Source: Tetranychus cinnabarinus (Eukaryota; Arthropoda; Arachnida; Trombidiformes; Tetranychidae). From it: a stretch of DNA of 64,000 bases. Location: the NCBI GenBank assembly GCA_022266195.1, contig WHVY01000001.1:22010001-22074000 (forward strand), read 5' to 3'. The notes beneath the pieces are model-generated. The model was given only the letters and a program-made list of their open reading frames with translations, was not told the DNA's origin and searched no databases. The translations under genes and the position numbers were made by a program. Every line of letters starts with the position of its first letter. Positions within the stretch are counted from its first letter, which is position 1. Below, piece by piece: positions 49,791 to 63,931 of the stretch.

Positions 49791-50930
49791 CTAACTATGC
49801 CTTGAACCGGTACGATGTTTATTTGGTGTAGAGTTTCTAAGATTAATCTCCTCTTCATCAGGATATGTTTCGAAGTAAGTTTTATTAATGCTTTCGGTAT
49901 CAGATCCTTCATTTTCCAGTTGCGTGTAAGCGTCATCAGAGAAGAGATTTTCGCGTCCAGCATTACTACTGCTGTCTCCGGTGGAGCCTAGGAGATGAGG
50001 AAAACTGGCACGACGTCTCGAGAAGAGTTTAGCGAATTGGGTGAACTTTCGTTTAGAGGCTTTTCCCATGTTTTTAAGCTTTTCCTTGAAAGCTGCATCA
50101 TCCTCGTGGCAAGGCACCGGTGGACCCTCAGGGAGCCCAGTTTCCGCATTATGGCCAGAGGGCTGCGCATCCATGTTGAGGGTGGACATGAAATCTTTGT
50201 TTCTTCGAAGTTCACGAACAAATTCTTCATTCTGAAGAAAAATGGCAATTCTTTCATCTTCCAAATACTGAGCAGTTTCCGAATCCTCAATATCTTTTGA
50301 TAATTGACGCTGTCTTGCATTTTCAGCCATTCGTTGCTTAAGACTAGCTGAATTCAAAGTTTGAAAACCAAATGCTGCTGGTGCTCGACGGGTTAATTCA
50401 CTTCCACAATCACGGAGACGTAAAAAGTTATCCGGTAAGCGACCTACCAACGGAGGATTCCAGTTGAATTTTGATCGTAAACTTTCTCTTCTTCCAGTCG
50501 CTCCAAAGTAATCATGAGGAAACTGGTCAACCGGTTTACCAAAGCCCTTGTCACTGGTTGGTACTGCTTGTTGGTAGCTTGGAGGTGGTGTGAATCCACT
50601 ATTAGTGTTACCCGTGAAGATATCAAGGGGAACGTCTGTTTTGTTGCCAACCTGTGAACCTGGAGGCATAGAATGTTGAGATTTTGATCGATTTTCAGTT
50701 TCACTTTCCCCACTCATGGCCAACAATTGATCAATTGTCACATCCACAGCTCCATTGTTTGCTCGTAGAACCATTTCAATAACATCAGCTTCCATCATTG
50801 GAAACATGGTTTTAAAATCTCTCATTGCTTGTTCAAAGTCAAGTTGAGTTACAGGTAGACCAATATTACCACCTCCGCCACCTCCATCATCAGTTGATCC
50901 ATGATGTTCAAGTCGAGCCATAATGATCAA
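49791..50930 (-). CDS. CUEDC1: CUE domain-containing protein 1 orthologue (CUEDC1)
   Basis: CUE domains bind ubiquitin; CUEDC1 is a poorly understood cytoplasmic adaptor. The 379-residue frame is intronless. After a Gly-rich N-terminus, the CUE domain at about 30-73 (FEQAMRDFKTMFPMMEADVI then NNGAVDVTIDQLLAMS) keeps the MFP motif and the terminal Leu-Leu. PPPSY at 116-120 is a PPxY-type WW-binding motif, as in vertebrate CUEDC1. Further orthologue blocks are NWNPPLVGRLPDNFLRL (158-173), QYLEDERIAIFLQNEEFVRE (222-241) and FKEKLKNMGKASKRKF (282-297). The order and spacing match human CUEDC1. The start could be ATG 50930 or the in-frame ATG at 50921 (MARLEHHG), which looks more natural; the longer one is given. 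Convergent with mL65. Confidence 0.95.
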   Translation of the reverse strand: MIIMARLEHHGSTDDGGGGGGNIGLPVTQLDFEQAMRDFKTMFPMMEADVIEMVLRANNGAVDVTIDQLLAMSGESETENRSKSQHSMPPGSQVGNKTDVPLDIFTGNTNSGFTPPPSYQQAVPTSDKGFGKPVDQFPHDYFGATGRRESLRSKFNWNPPLVGRLPDNFLRLRDCGSELTRRAPAAFGFQTLNSASLKQRMAENARQRQLSKDIEDSETAQYLEDERIAIFLQNEEFVRELRRNKDFMSTLNMDAQPSGHNAETGLPEGPPVPCHEDDAAFKEKLKNMGKASKRKFTQFAKLFSRRRASFPHLLGSTGDSSSNAGRENLFSDDAYTQLENEGSDTESINKTYFETYPDEEEINLRNSTPNKHRTGSRHS

Positions 50931-51387
50931 CCGAACGAATAAATTGTCACTGAATCTACCTCATCAAACAAACTAATGCAAGGTAAAGTATAAACAAGAA
51001 AACAGATGAAAATGTCAACAAAAATCGTATGGTTACGCCACCTGTCATAAGACTAAACCAGCTTCAACCAGGTGGAGCTTTTATTTCTCATCTTTCAATC
51101 TTTGGTTTAGATGAAACAAGTTGCATTACATGATCGCATTTAAACTGTATGTTTGAAAAAAAACGAGCGAAAAGTTGTCAAATAGTGTTTTGTTTACAAC
51201 TTTTTTCACCCAAAACGTTAATTTTACTTTAAGACCAACTTTAATTCAAGTTAACTATTGGATTTAACCAATTAATTGCTGTGCTGTGTAAATTGTTGAC
51301 AGTGTTGAGTTAACAATTTCCATTAATTTCTTTCCTTTGGATATTAAAAAGACTAAATTACAAAGAATGTGAATCAAACAATCGAAG
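50931..51387. promoter_or_regulatory. CUEDC1 promoter region and possible divergent first exon
   Basis: Contains CGCCACCT (51036-51043), a variant of the TGCCATCT element, about 110 bases upstream of the CUEDC1 ATG. On the plus strand the sequence ends at a strong splice donor, GAAG|GTAAGT (GT at 51388), with no long frame before it, as for a noncoding first exon of a rightward gene. Confidence 0.35.
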
Positions 51388-51393
51388 GTAAGT

Positions 51394-54300
51394 CTTGAAA
51401 TTGATTTTTCATTCATTTTCTTTCGTTTTTTCATCAAAAATGTTCACCAATCAACAATGAAACCCAAATTTTCACTGATAGTTTAATGAACTAGTTGATA
51501 ATCATATGTTGATTTCAATGGTTCAAAGTCAAGAAGCCAGTAATTCAATGTAAATGGGTCAAACTATTGTCTTCACCCGATGATGGATCATAAAGTGTAT
51601 GTGAAAAAAAAGAAAGAGCGTTAAGAGTTTGAGCAATTAAAAGTGACCTCCACAATTTAACCAAGTCTCACCGGGGAATCTTTGTCTGAAGATTAAGATG
51701 ATGATTACTCATTTTCATCAACATTTCTCAAGTTTTCCATCATCATCATGACCATCATAATCTTGTTTCCTGTAGCTTGCTGTGTACATTTCAGATTAAA
51801 TTGTGACCAATGTTTTGTTTTCCTTTTTTTATTGGTTTACCAGTTTTTTACTCATATCTTGCCCTTTTCATCCGGTTGAGAGAAAATTAAGTTACAGAAG
51901 AAGAAAAGTTAACATTGATTAACAAAGGCAAATTAACATGATAAATTGAATATTATCGCTGTTATTGCACTTTATCAACATGTTTCCCAATTTCTCGATG
52001 TCTGTGTTCATCTTAACTCTCCTCTTTATCATCTTATCCTCCGCCTTACAATCTGTCTTTTGGGTCTTTTCTGGTCTTCCTTTCTTTTGTGCCTCTTTGT
52101 CATCCTTAACTCTACCAAGGTTAACGATGGGAAAGGAAGTTGTTACTACGTCTTCACCATCTTCAAGTTACTCTACTTTCTTTACCTTATTTTTGTTGTA
52201 CCATTACCATTGGATGATTTCCTAAAAGCTTGAAAGCTCTGAATTTAATCTAAATTAACTGAAGCGACTCTTAAAATTCATCATTATGCTCAGTATCACT
52301 TTCGCTTGCAATCTGTTGATTTAACTTTTTTTTGTTTTCGTTTGTTCCATCTTGCCAATTTTTTTGGTTCATTGTAAAATGGTTCCTTTGAAAAGACAAC
52401 AAAAAAACACATTCGTTGTCCATGCAACTTTATTATTCTCACATGTTGATGATGATAATGATGATGATGATTGTGGTGGTTGTAAAGGTGGTGAAGGTGA
52501 GGATAAACTTGAAGGTCTTCAACAGACTAAGGGTAACATTATTTTGTTAACCTCAACAATCAACAGCTAAAGGTTTTCTTATTGTTGACGGTTGTCTTTT
52601 TTTCAAATGAAAAAAAAGGACAACAAAAACCAGTTTTACCTTGGATTGACATTAACTGATATAATATGAAAAGGGCAGAGGATGGCAAAGTATCAAATGA
52701 ACAAAAACAAAAGGTAAACACGAGATGAAAATATTAACAGAAAACAATTGATATTTCGTTTTTAAATTGTCCATCTTGATGGTCAAGACTATTCAGGTTG
52801 ATACAACAAAGCTGTACATCAATGAAATTAATGTAACATTAATGTTGATCATATCAATACAAGTTGACAAACAATGACTCAAATGCAATGCTAAATGAGT
52901 CTTCATGGTTTGTAGTTTTAACGGTTGTTAATTATGACCAACCTTAAAAATTATCAACTTTTATTCTGAATACAAATTCATTGTAAATTTCGCAGATTCT
53001 GTTTTCACTTTTTCCAACTTTTCCAATTCTGGTTTGTTTTTATTCGTTCCAATCGTTAGAATATTTAGTTTTGATTATGATCGATGTGAAACTCATCTGG
53101 TAATTTGAAGTTTACAGTTTTACATGATTGGAAATCGAATTGAAAATTAGTCGAAATTTCAATTCAAATCATGACTAGTTGAAACCAAACTCGAAGTTTT
53201 ATTCAATTCTTTACTCGTTTCGTTGAAAGTTGAACAATATTGAACCATCATGAAAAACAAAATGTTCAGAGAAAGTAAATTTCTATTTTATGGTTTTGTT
53301 AACAGAATTTGTGATTTTTCATAAAAAAACGAAAAAACTTTTCATGAAATATTTTTCCATCTGAACATTTCTAGAAGAATGTTTTTTTGAATTTTTCGTT
53401 TACAAGAATTTCGACTGTGAATTGAATGCAATTAGTGGATCTTGATTCATCTTGACCCAAACTCATGGATTGATTGATGATCCACAGATTTAATGGTCAA
53501 CACCAGTTTCTAACAATTGAATGGATTCTGACAATTTACAGTTGATTGTTGATTCTTTTGGTGTTAAAGTTAAACTCGTGATTGTCACTGTTACTTGTAA
53601 TGATGAGATTTGACTCTCTTATTACCTTCTCATCATCATCTTCCTGACAACCAACATCAGGTCAACATCCCAATGAGTGTAAACTAAAGAATGAAAAACT
53701 GGTCTTGATTATCATCTTTTCTTCTTCTTCTTTTCTTTCCCTCCTTCACCTCCTACTTCATCATCGTTATCATTTTAAATTTATTTTTTTGTTGACAATG
53801 AAGTTGAAAATGAACTGGAAAAGAAGAAGAAGAAAAGTTGAGGAAGAAGTAGCTTGTTGATTCCACCCTGAAAACTCATTGTGTTCAATTGATGGTAACA
53901 TTTCATTCAATATCATTCCTAAGTGTATTATCATTCATCAATTGTGCAATTTTGAGGTTTCTTTTCCTCTTCACTTGAAACCAAACAGATGATTCCAATT
54001 GAAGGAATTTACAGCTTCACCCAAATCATAACTCAACGTCTAGTTTCATCTGTGATTCGCCAAGAACTTCAAATGTCGAAATTTGAATAAAAGGTGAAAA
54101 TCGGACGAATAAAAAATTAACAATAAACGGCAAAACAACATCACCCTTTAGGTGAAAGTACAGCAATGAAGCAGGATTTCCTCTTCCATTTGCCTCATCC
54201 TTTTTCCTCCATCATCTTCATTCTCATCATTCTCATCTTTCTAATCTATTATTTCATCTCGATCAATCTGATATCATAATAACTGGAAACTCGCGAGAAA

Positions 54301-57300
54301 TAAAAAACAAAAAAATCTAAAGTTGAAACTAAGCTCAATGAACTAAATGGTCGACGGAACTAAAAACATCCGATTATCAAATTATGAATTTGATTCATTT
54401 TGTTACTTCTTGTTGGGCTGAAAAAAAAGAAACTCATAAGCAAAACAGAAAATTACTTTTTTCTCTCTTTTCTAAAATATTTACCTTATGTTTATAACTT
54501 GTGCGTTTATCATCGCCATCAACTTCACCCTCACTATCAGCATCATTATCATGACCATCATTTTCACCTTGTATCAGAAAGTAAAGGAAATGATGAGCAA
54601 CTGAACAAAAGAAGAATCAGTCGTCTAGAAAATAATGTTGATCATTAACTGACTTTTCAAGTTGTTGAAGACAGACAACTTAAATTGTTGTACATTATCA
54701 GCTCAACAAAACTGTATCGATCAACTTCTTAATTCACTTTTCATTCTCAATTTTTCATTTATTTCATCTCATGAAAAGTTCTTTGTTTCCCATTTTTCCG
54801 TGATTCAAACATTGAAACCAATTTCAATTTCTGCAAACTTTTCACACTTGAAGACTTGCATTATTGAATAATGATTACAATTAGAAGCTTGAATCTGATA
54901 ATTGCAATAATAACTTTCAACATTCAAGGGTTAAACACGGAAATGATAGTTTCTGTTATTGAGACGCACTTTCATCACAATTATCGTTAAACTTGTTCAT
55001 TTCATGACGATTATCATAATTATTGATAAATCTATTTTTCATTGTTGATCATTCCATTGATCTGATTACAGTTCCATTGAATTTCAATTTATCCAGTTGA
55101 CATTTAACCATTTGATTACCTTGAAATTAAATCTCAACCTTTTCACAAATCATTTCATGTTACATTGAATGAGTAAATGTCACTTTATCAAGTTACTTTT
55201 CTTCATTCACTCAATGGTTAATCATATTCATACCTGTTACCTGTATTTCATTACAAAAGTTTCCCTTCTTGTCACATTTGGATTTAAAATTTCCGCCAGT
55301 TTTTTGTTCCATTTTCAATGGATTCAATGTTGACAAAACTTTTCCATTTTTCACCAACAATTATAAACTGAAATTCACTTTATTGTGTCACAAACCTAAT
55401 CAAAGCTATAACAATTGGTTGGTTAGCTTTGATTCAAAAATTCATTGAAAGTTTGATTGAAAGTTGAAAATAGCAATTTTCAATTGCAACTTTAGATTTA
55501 TTTAAATTAATTTTTAGTTCTGAGTTACAACCAGATTTGCTGTCAGTTTGAATGAATTTTCTGATGAAAGATTTTAATTTTTAATTTTCTTTTCCATTTT
55601 TTATCCAATTGCTGTGTTTAGCATTTAGGTTAACCAAATATTGAATTTTTACCTGAAAATGGTACAGAGTATTGATGTTAACATTTATTTACCGAACCTT
55701 GACCCAAAGTTAGGCAACAAAAACCATTAGCATTAACCTTTGATTGAATCCAGGTAGCAGTAATACATTAGTCGTAATAATACAACACCGAAAACATTAT
55801 TTACTCAACTAATCTAGTTGTGATCATTTATTTGCCTCAAAACAAGTAACCATTGGCTATTAACTTTATGCCTTAATAACAATAGTATTAATAGTAATAA
55901 TAACCATTGAGCTTCTTTTTAATTTACTTTTACCTGTTTTCCTTATTTATTGATATTATATTTTTTCCAGTAACTCCAAGCTGACCATTTATTATCGACA
56001 GCATTTTTGATCACATAATTTGCACAAAACTAATATCTTATTGTCTCAATGTTTCTCATCTTTTCAGTCTTGAACAGTGGTTAGTGTTGAACTTTGAAAA
56101 AATCACTTCCATTTTTCAAGTTTCGGGTAACACTTAGATTCAGCTGTTAATCTCAAAGTCGCTTTAAAAAGCTTAACGACAGTAAGAAATTTGTCAACTT
56201 AAAAGTCTTAGTCAAATTATCCCAAAATTTGTCGGATCATTGAAACACTTTCCTGGAAAGGTAAATCCATTTTAAAACAATTATGACTCGAATTCAGACG
56301 AAAAGCCGAAATTTAGCTAACTAATGATAACTAACTTAGAAATGGTTTAAGCTGATAAGCTGCAAATTGGATTAGTTTTAATCGCCAAGATGAGCTTTGT
56401 CGTTAATTTCATGGCAAGATTATGTAGCTTATGAATGTTTAAAAACGTGTTTATTGAAATTGAAAGTTTGACCATTTAACAAGATGTCGAGTCTTACGGA
56501 AAAGGACTTTGCCTTTTCATGTTGATATTTAAATAGCTTTTAAAGACTTCCTTTTTTTCTGGTCAAACAACGACTCAACGAATGGAACTGACCCGTTGAG
56601 ATACAAACCTTACCCATCGTCCTTACTGTTCAGGCTACTTTTAATATCCACTTTAAACTTTCTATGAAGCAGATGTACAGAAACAGCTGTCTAGTTAGAC
56701 ATTGAATTTTGTGCTTTTTTAGTAAACCCAACAATGGTGAATACCCAAAATCTTAGACTTTACATGTGATTATAATTCAAGAAGAACCATATTGTGCTTC
56801 AAAATAGGCCTTGAAACGTCTTTAGACCATTAATAGTCACAAGATCACAAATTGGACGACTTGTTTACTGCGCCATCAACGGAACAACAATTTTAATGTA
56901 ATCTCACTTTTCAAGAATTTTCTGGTGAATTCTATTCATGAAATAATTTTTAGTTCAACAAAGATCACAGATCATGTTCATGAAGTTCAAATTGAATGAC
57001 TTTTTGTCAATGAAAAAATTCTCCTAACATTCAATATAGAAGGAAAACAAGTATTTCTTCATGAAATTCCCATTCATTTATTTGCTTAATATTTCAAAAA
57101 AGTCCATTTTTCTTAAGCTTTCAGTGATTCAATCAAAAAGCATTTCCTTTTTGACCAAACATTTGAATCTTTGCATTGAATGATGTTTCAATTTGAACAA
57201 ACACAAGTCTCTCTGTTGACCTCATTCAAGTGAATAACGTTAATCAGTTGACTAGTTGATAAATGCAACAATTAAAGGCGATAAATGGTAAAATTTTGAG

Positions 57301-60300
57301 CGATCCAATTTAAAATATTACATTGTGTCTTACCTTGAATTGTATTGACTCGACATTATCCATTAACTGTATCCACAATTACTGTCAATTTAAGGTTCGA
57401 TTTTTTACAATCATTGAGGTTAATTGTTAATCAACATGTGAACCACTTGATGTTGTTACAATTGCTTAGTATAGATCAACTTGTGCGTTGATTATTGAAC
57501 AGAAAGTAATGAGAAAAAAAGGTAAACTTGGAGAATCAATTGTAATATCGTAAAACGAAATTAGCTTTTGACATTAATAATCTTATTGACTTTTTTGATT
57601 CGCGTTTCTCGTTTTTTCTTCATCATATTTCCCTTGCTCTTGAACATTGTATTCTGATTCTTATTGTTTTTTCTTGACTTAAAAAAGTTATCAAGATAAA
57701 GATGGAAAAGGCAGAATCAAAGATTCGTGATTAAAGTAATTCATCTTTTTTTCATCGCCATTGTTTTGTGAAGAAGAAAATGATTTACTTATTAACCTTA
57801 CCTTTATTAACATTAATACCGTTTATTATTACTTCTGTCAATAGTTTATCCAATCAATAAGTTCATGGTTAAGATTATTCAATGGTTAAATCATAGCAAC
57901 TATTGATCTTATCAGTGGAAGTACCAATAAAGATACCTTTTAAATGTTTCAATTCATTTTACAATAAAACATCGGCTTCTTTCACATCAAAACCAAACCT
58001 ATTCCATCATGATTTGAGTAAAGATTTCTTCCGATAATCAAATAATTCGATAAACAAATGTCTTTTGTTAATTTCAAGGTACTTCAATGAAGTCGATACT
58101 GAAACAAATGACCCTCAAAACACGAAGCATCTGTGAAGCCAACTTGAGTGAAGTTGATTTGATTTCAATAAATTTTCATCTCAAAACTCGATGAATTACA
58201 TTTGCTTTCACATTTGTTTTACAAAAGTCAAGTTAAGCTATCAATGAGACTAATGTGAAACTTTCAGGTTGTTTTCATTGTTATTGCGATGAAAAAATCT
58301 TTGACTCGCAAAGTTGTGTTCATCAGACTGAGCAACTTGGACAAGTTTGCTCATTTTTCATTCTTTGTACATTGAAAATTGAAATGCTTGAAACAATGAT
58401 ATTAATTCACAAAAGTGATTAAAGTTTATTTTAATGTTTCACTTGAAACAGATTCATTCTCGGCTTTAACAGAAACTTTTGGCTCGGTTTAATATTTTGT
58501 TAGCTTATTCAATTCAAATAAACATTTTGCGAAAACACAACATCCATATAAGAATGTCAATCTGAATTGAGGTTACCTTAATCTCAACCTTTTCACAAAG
58601 AATCCATTTAAGTTTATCTGACTTTTCATTGATAATCTTTTCGTGGCAAACTTGAACCTTCAACCTTTAGGTGGTGATTATTATTAATAGTAATATTGCA
58701 CGAATCGCGTCATTGATACTTGATGAAAGTGCAACCCTTGATTCTTCGTATAATAATGATTCAAATTTTGTTATTTAAATTATTAAATTGAGATCAGATT
58801 ACTTGATGGTAATAAGGCGACTGATGAAAGAGAAAATTATTATTTCATTTAATTTCGCTTGAAGCCAATTCGATAAGATTTCATTGCAATATTGGTTTTA
58901 CCTGAATGTAAATAGAAGTCTAAAATGTCTCTGTTTATTAGTCAATTCAGTGATACCTTGAGGCAATGAAACGATCCAAGTAACCAATATTATTGTTATC
59001 ATTATGAACAAATATCATCATTATTATAAATTGAACAAATTGATTGGTGACTTTAAATTGAAAAACCATCCAAATGATACAAATTGATAGTAAAGAAGAG
59101 ACGAGAAGAAAATGGAAAAATGAAAAGTTCGTTTCAACATTAACATTTTGTCGATCATTTTCATGATTGAAAGAGTTTTGAGTTTATCCTCAACTGTCGA
59201 GTTAATCAAGTTAATCTAATAAGTCAACTCGAGTTAATCCATTTCAATTGCCTTTTAACAAGCAACTAAACCTTAAGTAAATTGCGTCAACCTGACAACC
59301 AATTTTCTCGTTTCTGTTGAAACTTTCCAACAATTTTAAACTCTTTCATGTTTACTGAATCGACACTTAATGAACATGTGTGCTTCTGTGTGTAGGTGCT
59401 CACTGTGATTGGAATTAAACAGCATCAGCAACATGGAAACTTGTAACATACTGAATGAAAGTTTCCACTTTTTTCTGGTTTTTCCTCATTGATTGTGATT
59501 TGTTATTTTTCGTTGCTAATTGTAATGCTGTCCTTGCTCACCATTTAAGTCTGTAGGTAGGTTTATGAGTCAAACAAGGTAATTATTTTGATACAGACAT
59601 CAGACTGACAACCATGAAAAGAAAAGGGTTTTTGCTTGAAAATTTTGAGCTTTCCAAACATTGGGTTAAACAGTGAATGAGCAATTGAAAGGAAACAAAA
59701 AGAATGATGAAAATGAAAGACTTGTTCTTTTGTTGTGATTCCACTTTTTAGCACATCAGTCAATGGGAAGATGACTTGGAATAAAAAACACTCTGCAAAT
59801 GGGTTACATTGGAACAAACTAGAGTGACAAAAAAGCTATAAAAATGATGCTCTGAAACTGATTGATTACTTTGGTGGTGATGAAAATGAGAACTCATTTA
59901 ACCAGAAAAATGATAGAAATGATGAAAGAGGAAAACATTTACACCAGAAAAGTTTTAATGTAAAAGTGATACAAAAATTGACCAACTGGTAATGCTTTTG
60001 TTTGTCAAAAAAATCGAAAAATTGGCTTCTTTCAGTTCTGAGTAATACTTGATAATAAACTCAATTTGACTCATTTCCAGGCTAACCTTTTACCAAAAGA
60101 GTTGTAAGTAAAAAGATTACTTAATGTCCTTTATTTCATTTTTATTTACTTAATATCTTTTCATCTTCATCAGTCATTTTAAGTTCACTTCAATTTTACA
60201 GGCTTTTGCTCAGTAAACGGACACTTCTCAAACAAACCGAGACTTGAATAAACTTCATTTTTTACTTTTCTCAAGGAATTCCGTTCATCCTATTCCGCAG

Positions 60301-63300
60301 TAACATGAGTATAACTAAAAGTAGAAGAGCTATTCAACTAAAAAATACGAATTTCGATTTTCTTCATTTCTTGACTTTATCTATTATCTTTTACAAGATT
60401 GCTGTTCAGTTTGTATTTACTTTTTTTTAAATTCGTCTCGTAAATGCTGAAATATGATCTTAGCTATTGAAGAACGGTAGCGAAACGAAGCAAAGCTGAA
60501 AAAATTGATATTGAACTAAACTTTAGCAAGAGTTTTCGACTAACAGTTCTTAACGGTTTTCTCATTCAAATTGTCGAGCTTCAAGGTTCTGAAGCTAAAA
60601 ATGTGCAAAACGGTTTGTTCGAGTTGATAAATTTTCAACGAAAAAGTATTGAAGTGCGAAAAAACCTTTCGTTACTATACTGTGCATTAATTTGAAATCT
60701 AAAAGATATCCTGTTAGAAGGGTTTAATCAAACTGTAAGTTGTGTAAAAAACAAGAACAAGATAACAGAATGAATATCTGAAATCGGAAGAACTGGGAAA
60801 TTATTGCTACTCAAATTCATGCTCTTAAAACACAAGACTTCATATTGCATGATATATCAAAATTTTTCATGAATCTTGAATTTCGTTCCTCTGCAAACTT
60901 AACAAAAATTGTTGATATCATAATTTCATTTATTCCCAAAGAAAACTGTTGAATCAGTCTATTCTGTCGAGGCGTGTAATTAGTACTCAAGATAAACTCA
61001 CAAACAGAACTTTCGAGGTTTCTTTTAGTGAAACTCACTATAATTAAATTGTGAATAACAATTTCGATCAACTATCAAAATCTCTTAGGCGAAGGGCTTG
61101 TCACTAGTCACCCACATGTCGTTAAACTGTGGGCAACAAACGACTCGTACTCTTCAAGGTTTCATTGATAAGAAATTTTAAATTTTTAAAAAATCCCAAA
61201 CTTTGAAAAACAAGACTCAATTTCAATATTGCCTCTGATCATAAGCTTAACTTTTAGAGTAAATAAACAACTTGAGCAACGAAATTTGAAAGTAAATCAA
61301 AAGTTGCAGTAAACAACGTAAATCTTGATTCAACCTGAAACATTTGATTAACTGAACAATAGTCAAGTCCATGGTAGACCGATTCGTTAGAATAAAACAA
61401 ATCCCTGAAAAGAAGAAGAAAATTTGCAAACAGAATCTATTTGAATATTCCAACGGCAAGAAATTATATCAAAGTTTCCTGCAAGATTCAAGGATTAAAA
61501 AATGAATAAATAATAGATGACATGAAAGTTATCCTTGATAAGCATTCAACGTCTTGACATTGTTTGGGAAGAAGAGGAAAGAAGAGCAACTTTTCCAACG
61601 AAAAGAAGAGGATAAAGGATGACACACTCATACACTGAATAAGCTTCCCTGGGTAGTTGAGATTAATATCATAATAATAGATTCCAAGTTAAAAACAATA
61701 TTCTTTCTCAGAGAAAAAGTGATCATTTTTTTCGTTGTTACCCTCAATGTTATCCTTTTCATTTCATGATGACTTGTCGTTCCCTGTGTGCAAGTTCAAG
61801 TCTTTTCTCTTCAAGAAAATGTTTCAAAGATTTTAATATATTTTTCAATTGTTTTTTTTCTGTTTGCATTTTTTGGTTCCATGTTAGTTACAAAATTATT
61901 CATTGAGATGGAAAACTGAATTTAAAGAAAATCCTTTTTTCATGATAATTTCCGACTTATTATAAACTCTTTCACTGATGCATCAAAGATATTATCATTC
62001 ATAAATGTTCAACCCAAGTTTACCCTTTCAATGTAAAGTTTAATCTTTTCAAATCTTATTTGCACCGATTAACTGTTCATCATCTTCATCATTCCATGAA
62101 AACTTTGTTGTTTTCATTGAAACCTTTTCCACTGTTTCTAATCCAATTATGAATATCAATGGTAAAAGTAAAAGATTTACATTTAAAATGAAAATCAAAA
62201 CTTGGCTCAATTCAAGTTTAATTATCATTTTGATGAGTAAATTCATCGAGTGAAACAAAAGAAAACATTGAAAGCGTTTCAATAAGAAATTGAATTTTTC
62301 AAAATTCAACAGAAATCGATCTTTATTGATTGACCGTTGGAATTTTTATTGAAATGAACTTTTATTTATATTCAAAGGTTGGTTTTGCAGATCAAAAGAC
62401 TTAACTCCAAGTTGGTTGAACAACTGAAAAGATGACATTTAATCAATCGTAATACTTGGTTAGAAGCATCTCTAGAGATATTTTATATCAATTTATTTCT
62501 AATTTTTGGACATTTTTCTTTCGATTTTGTCCATTTCTTTTATTTTGCTTTTTCTTTTTTCTTCGTTTCTGGAAGCAAAAAGTTCAATTGATGATTCAGT
62601 AAACGTTTACTCTCATTGGTTAAATAAACTGAAAAGTTTGTTTATTTGTTCTAACAACATTTTCACCTTCAACTTTTTCATCAACTAAATGAGCGTTTAT
62701 TATGAGCGTGTTGATAAATCTGTTTTAATCTGTATTATTTATTCACTTTGAACCAAGAAAAATCCATAAATTTTGTTGAGATGAAAATGGAATCTTGCAA
62801 TTTCCTCTTCAGATAAACATTTCATTTCCAATGTTTCGAGGAGAATCTAATGTGATTAATTCGATAACATTTCTAGACATTGCTCATTCTCTGTGGTTGT
62901 CCAAGTCAGTTGACTTTGCTGATTGATTGTCACGGAGTTTATCAAAAATTGTTTCATGTCTTTTGTTCAACAGTCTTGGGTTCATCTGCTATTCTTGTAG
63001 CATCTTGAGTTTTAGGTTAATGTTTTTGCCTCATTTTGTAGATGTTCAAGTTGACCCATAAAAGGAAAGCTAATTATGATTTAATGTTGAATGAAAATGA
63101 TCCTTTCTTATCCAAATGGAAACCAAATTATGGTCATCATCATCAATCATTGTCCGATGACCATTTAACTGTTTAATCTTTGTAAATTTTCTCACTGGTT
63201 AATTGTTCCAAACGTGCTTGCCTTGTCCACAATCAAGGTAACAATTAAGTTAATTTTTGTAAAGCTTTGCGTATTAGTTTCGCCGTTGCAGCGTAATTGG

Positions 63301-63931
63301 TGAAAGCAACTTTAAACTCTTTTCCTTCAAGTGTGCAAAATTGTTGATTGCTGATTATTTATTGACAGGAAACAAATTAATCATGTAAAATCAGCAAATG
63401 CATGAAAATGGAAAAGTAAAGCGTGAAAAGAAACATCAGGATGAATGAATATTCTGTAGCCAGAAAAACAGTTCATTTATCATGAGAAAAGTTTTTGTTT
63501 CCGACAAAAGTAAATTTTTTAATAATCGACTTTTCATTGCAACCTTTTAATATTTTTAGCGTCATTTGTAAAGGCATCACTTTATCATTTGTAGTCTGGT
63601 AACATTAAATTCATTTCTTGAAAAGTTTTCACTCAAACTTGGCGAAAAGAAATGCTCGTCTTTTACAGTTTTCATGACAAATGACTTTGGTAACGTTTTC
63701 AGGTTTAAAAGAAGTCACAACAATAAAGATGATAATCAAGGATAAGAATCGAGATGAGAAAGAATGAGTAAAAAATGTGACATTCACATGATTGTTGGTA
63801 CAGAATTTTGAGTAGAATCAAAGCAGAAAAATTGTAACCTATTCATGGTTAAGAATGGACATGTTAGTTTGTCATGTTATCTCGAAATTTTAATGAATAA
63901 CTTTTGACTCAACATTTGAATGCTTTTTCAG
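51394..63931. other. Long gene-poor stretch, possibly one large intron
   Basis: About 12.5 kb with no recognisable coding sequence on either strand. The open frames are short and lack domains. GAT-rich simple sequence occurs near 52449-52470 and CT-rich tracts near 53715-53755 and 54180-54240. A possible hairpin lies at 61111-61144. Flanked by a donor at 51388 and an acceptor at 63930-63931, it could be an intron; it could equally be intergenic. Confidence 0.4.
61111..61144. repeat. Two overlapping alternative hairpins
   Basis: CCCACA (61111-61116) pairs with TGTGGG (61128-61133), while GTCGTT (61118-61123) pairs with AACGAC (61139-61144). The two stems are interleaved, a pseudoknot-like arrangement, within a locally GC-richer patch. 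No RNA family is recognised. Confidence 0.35.
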
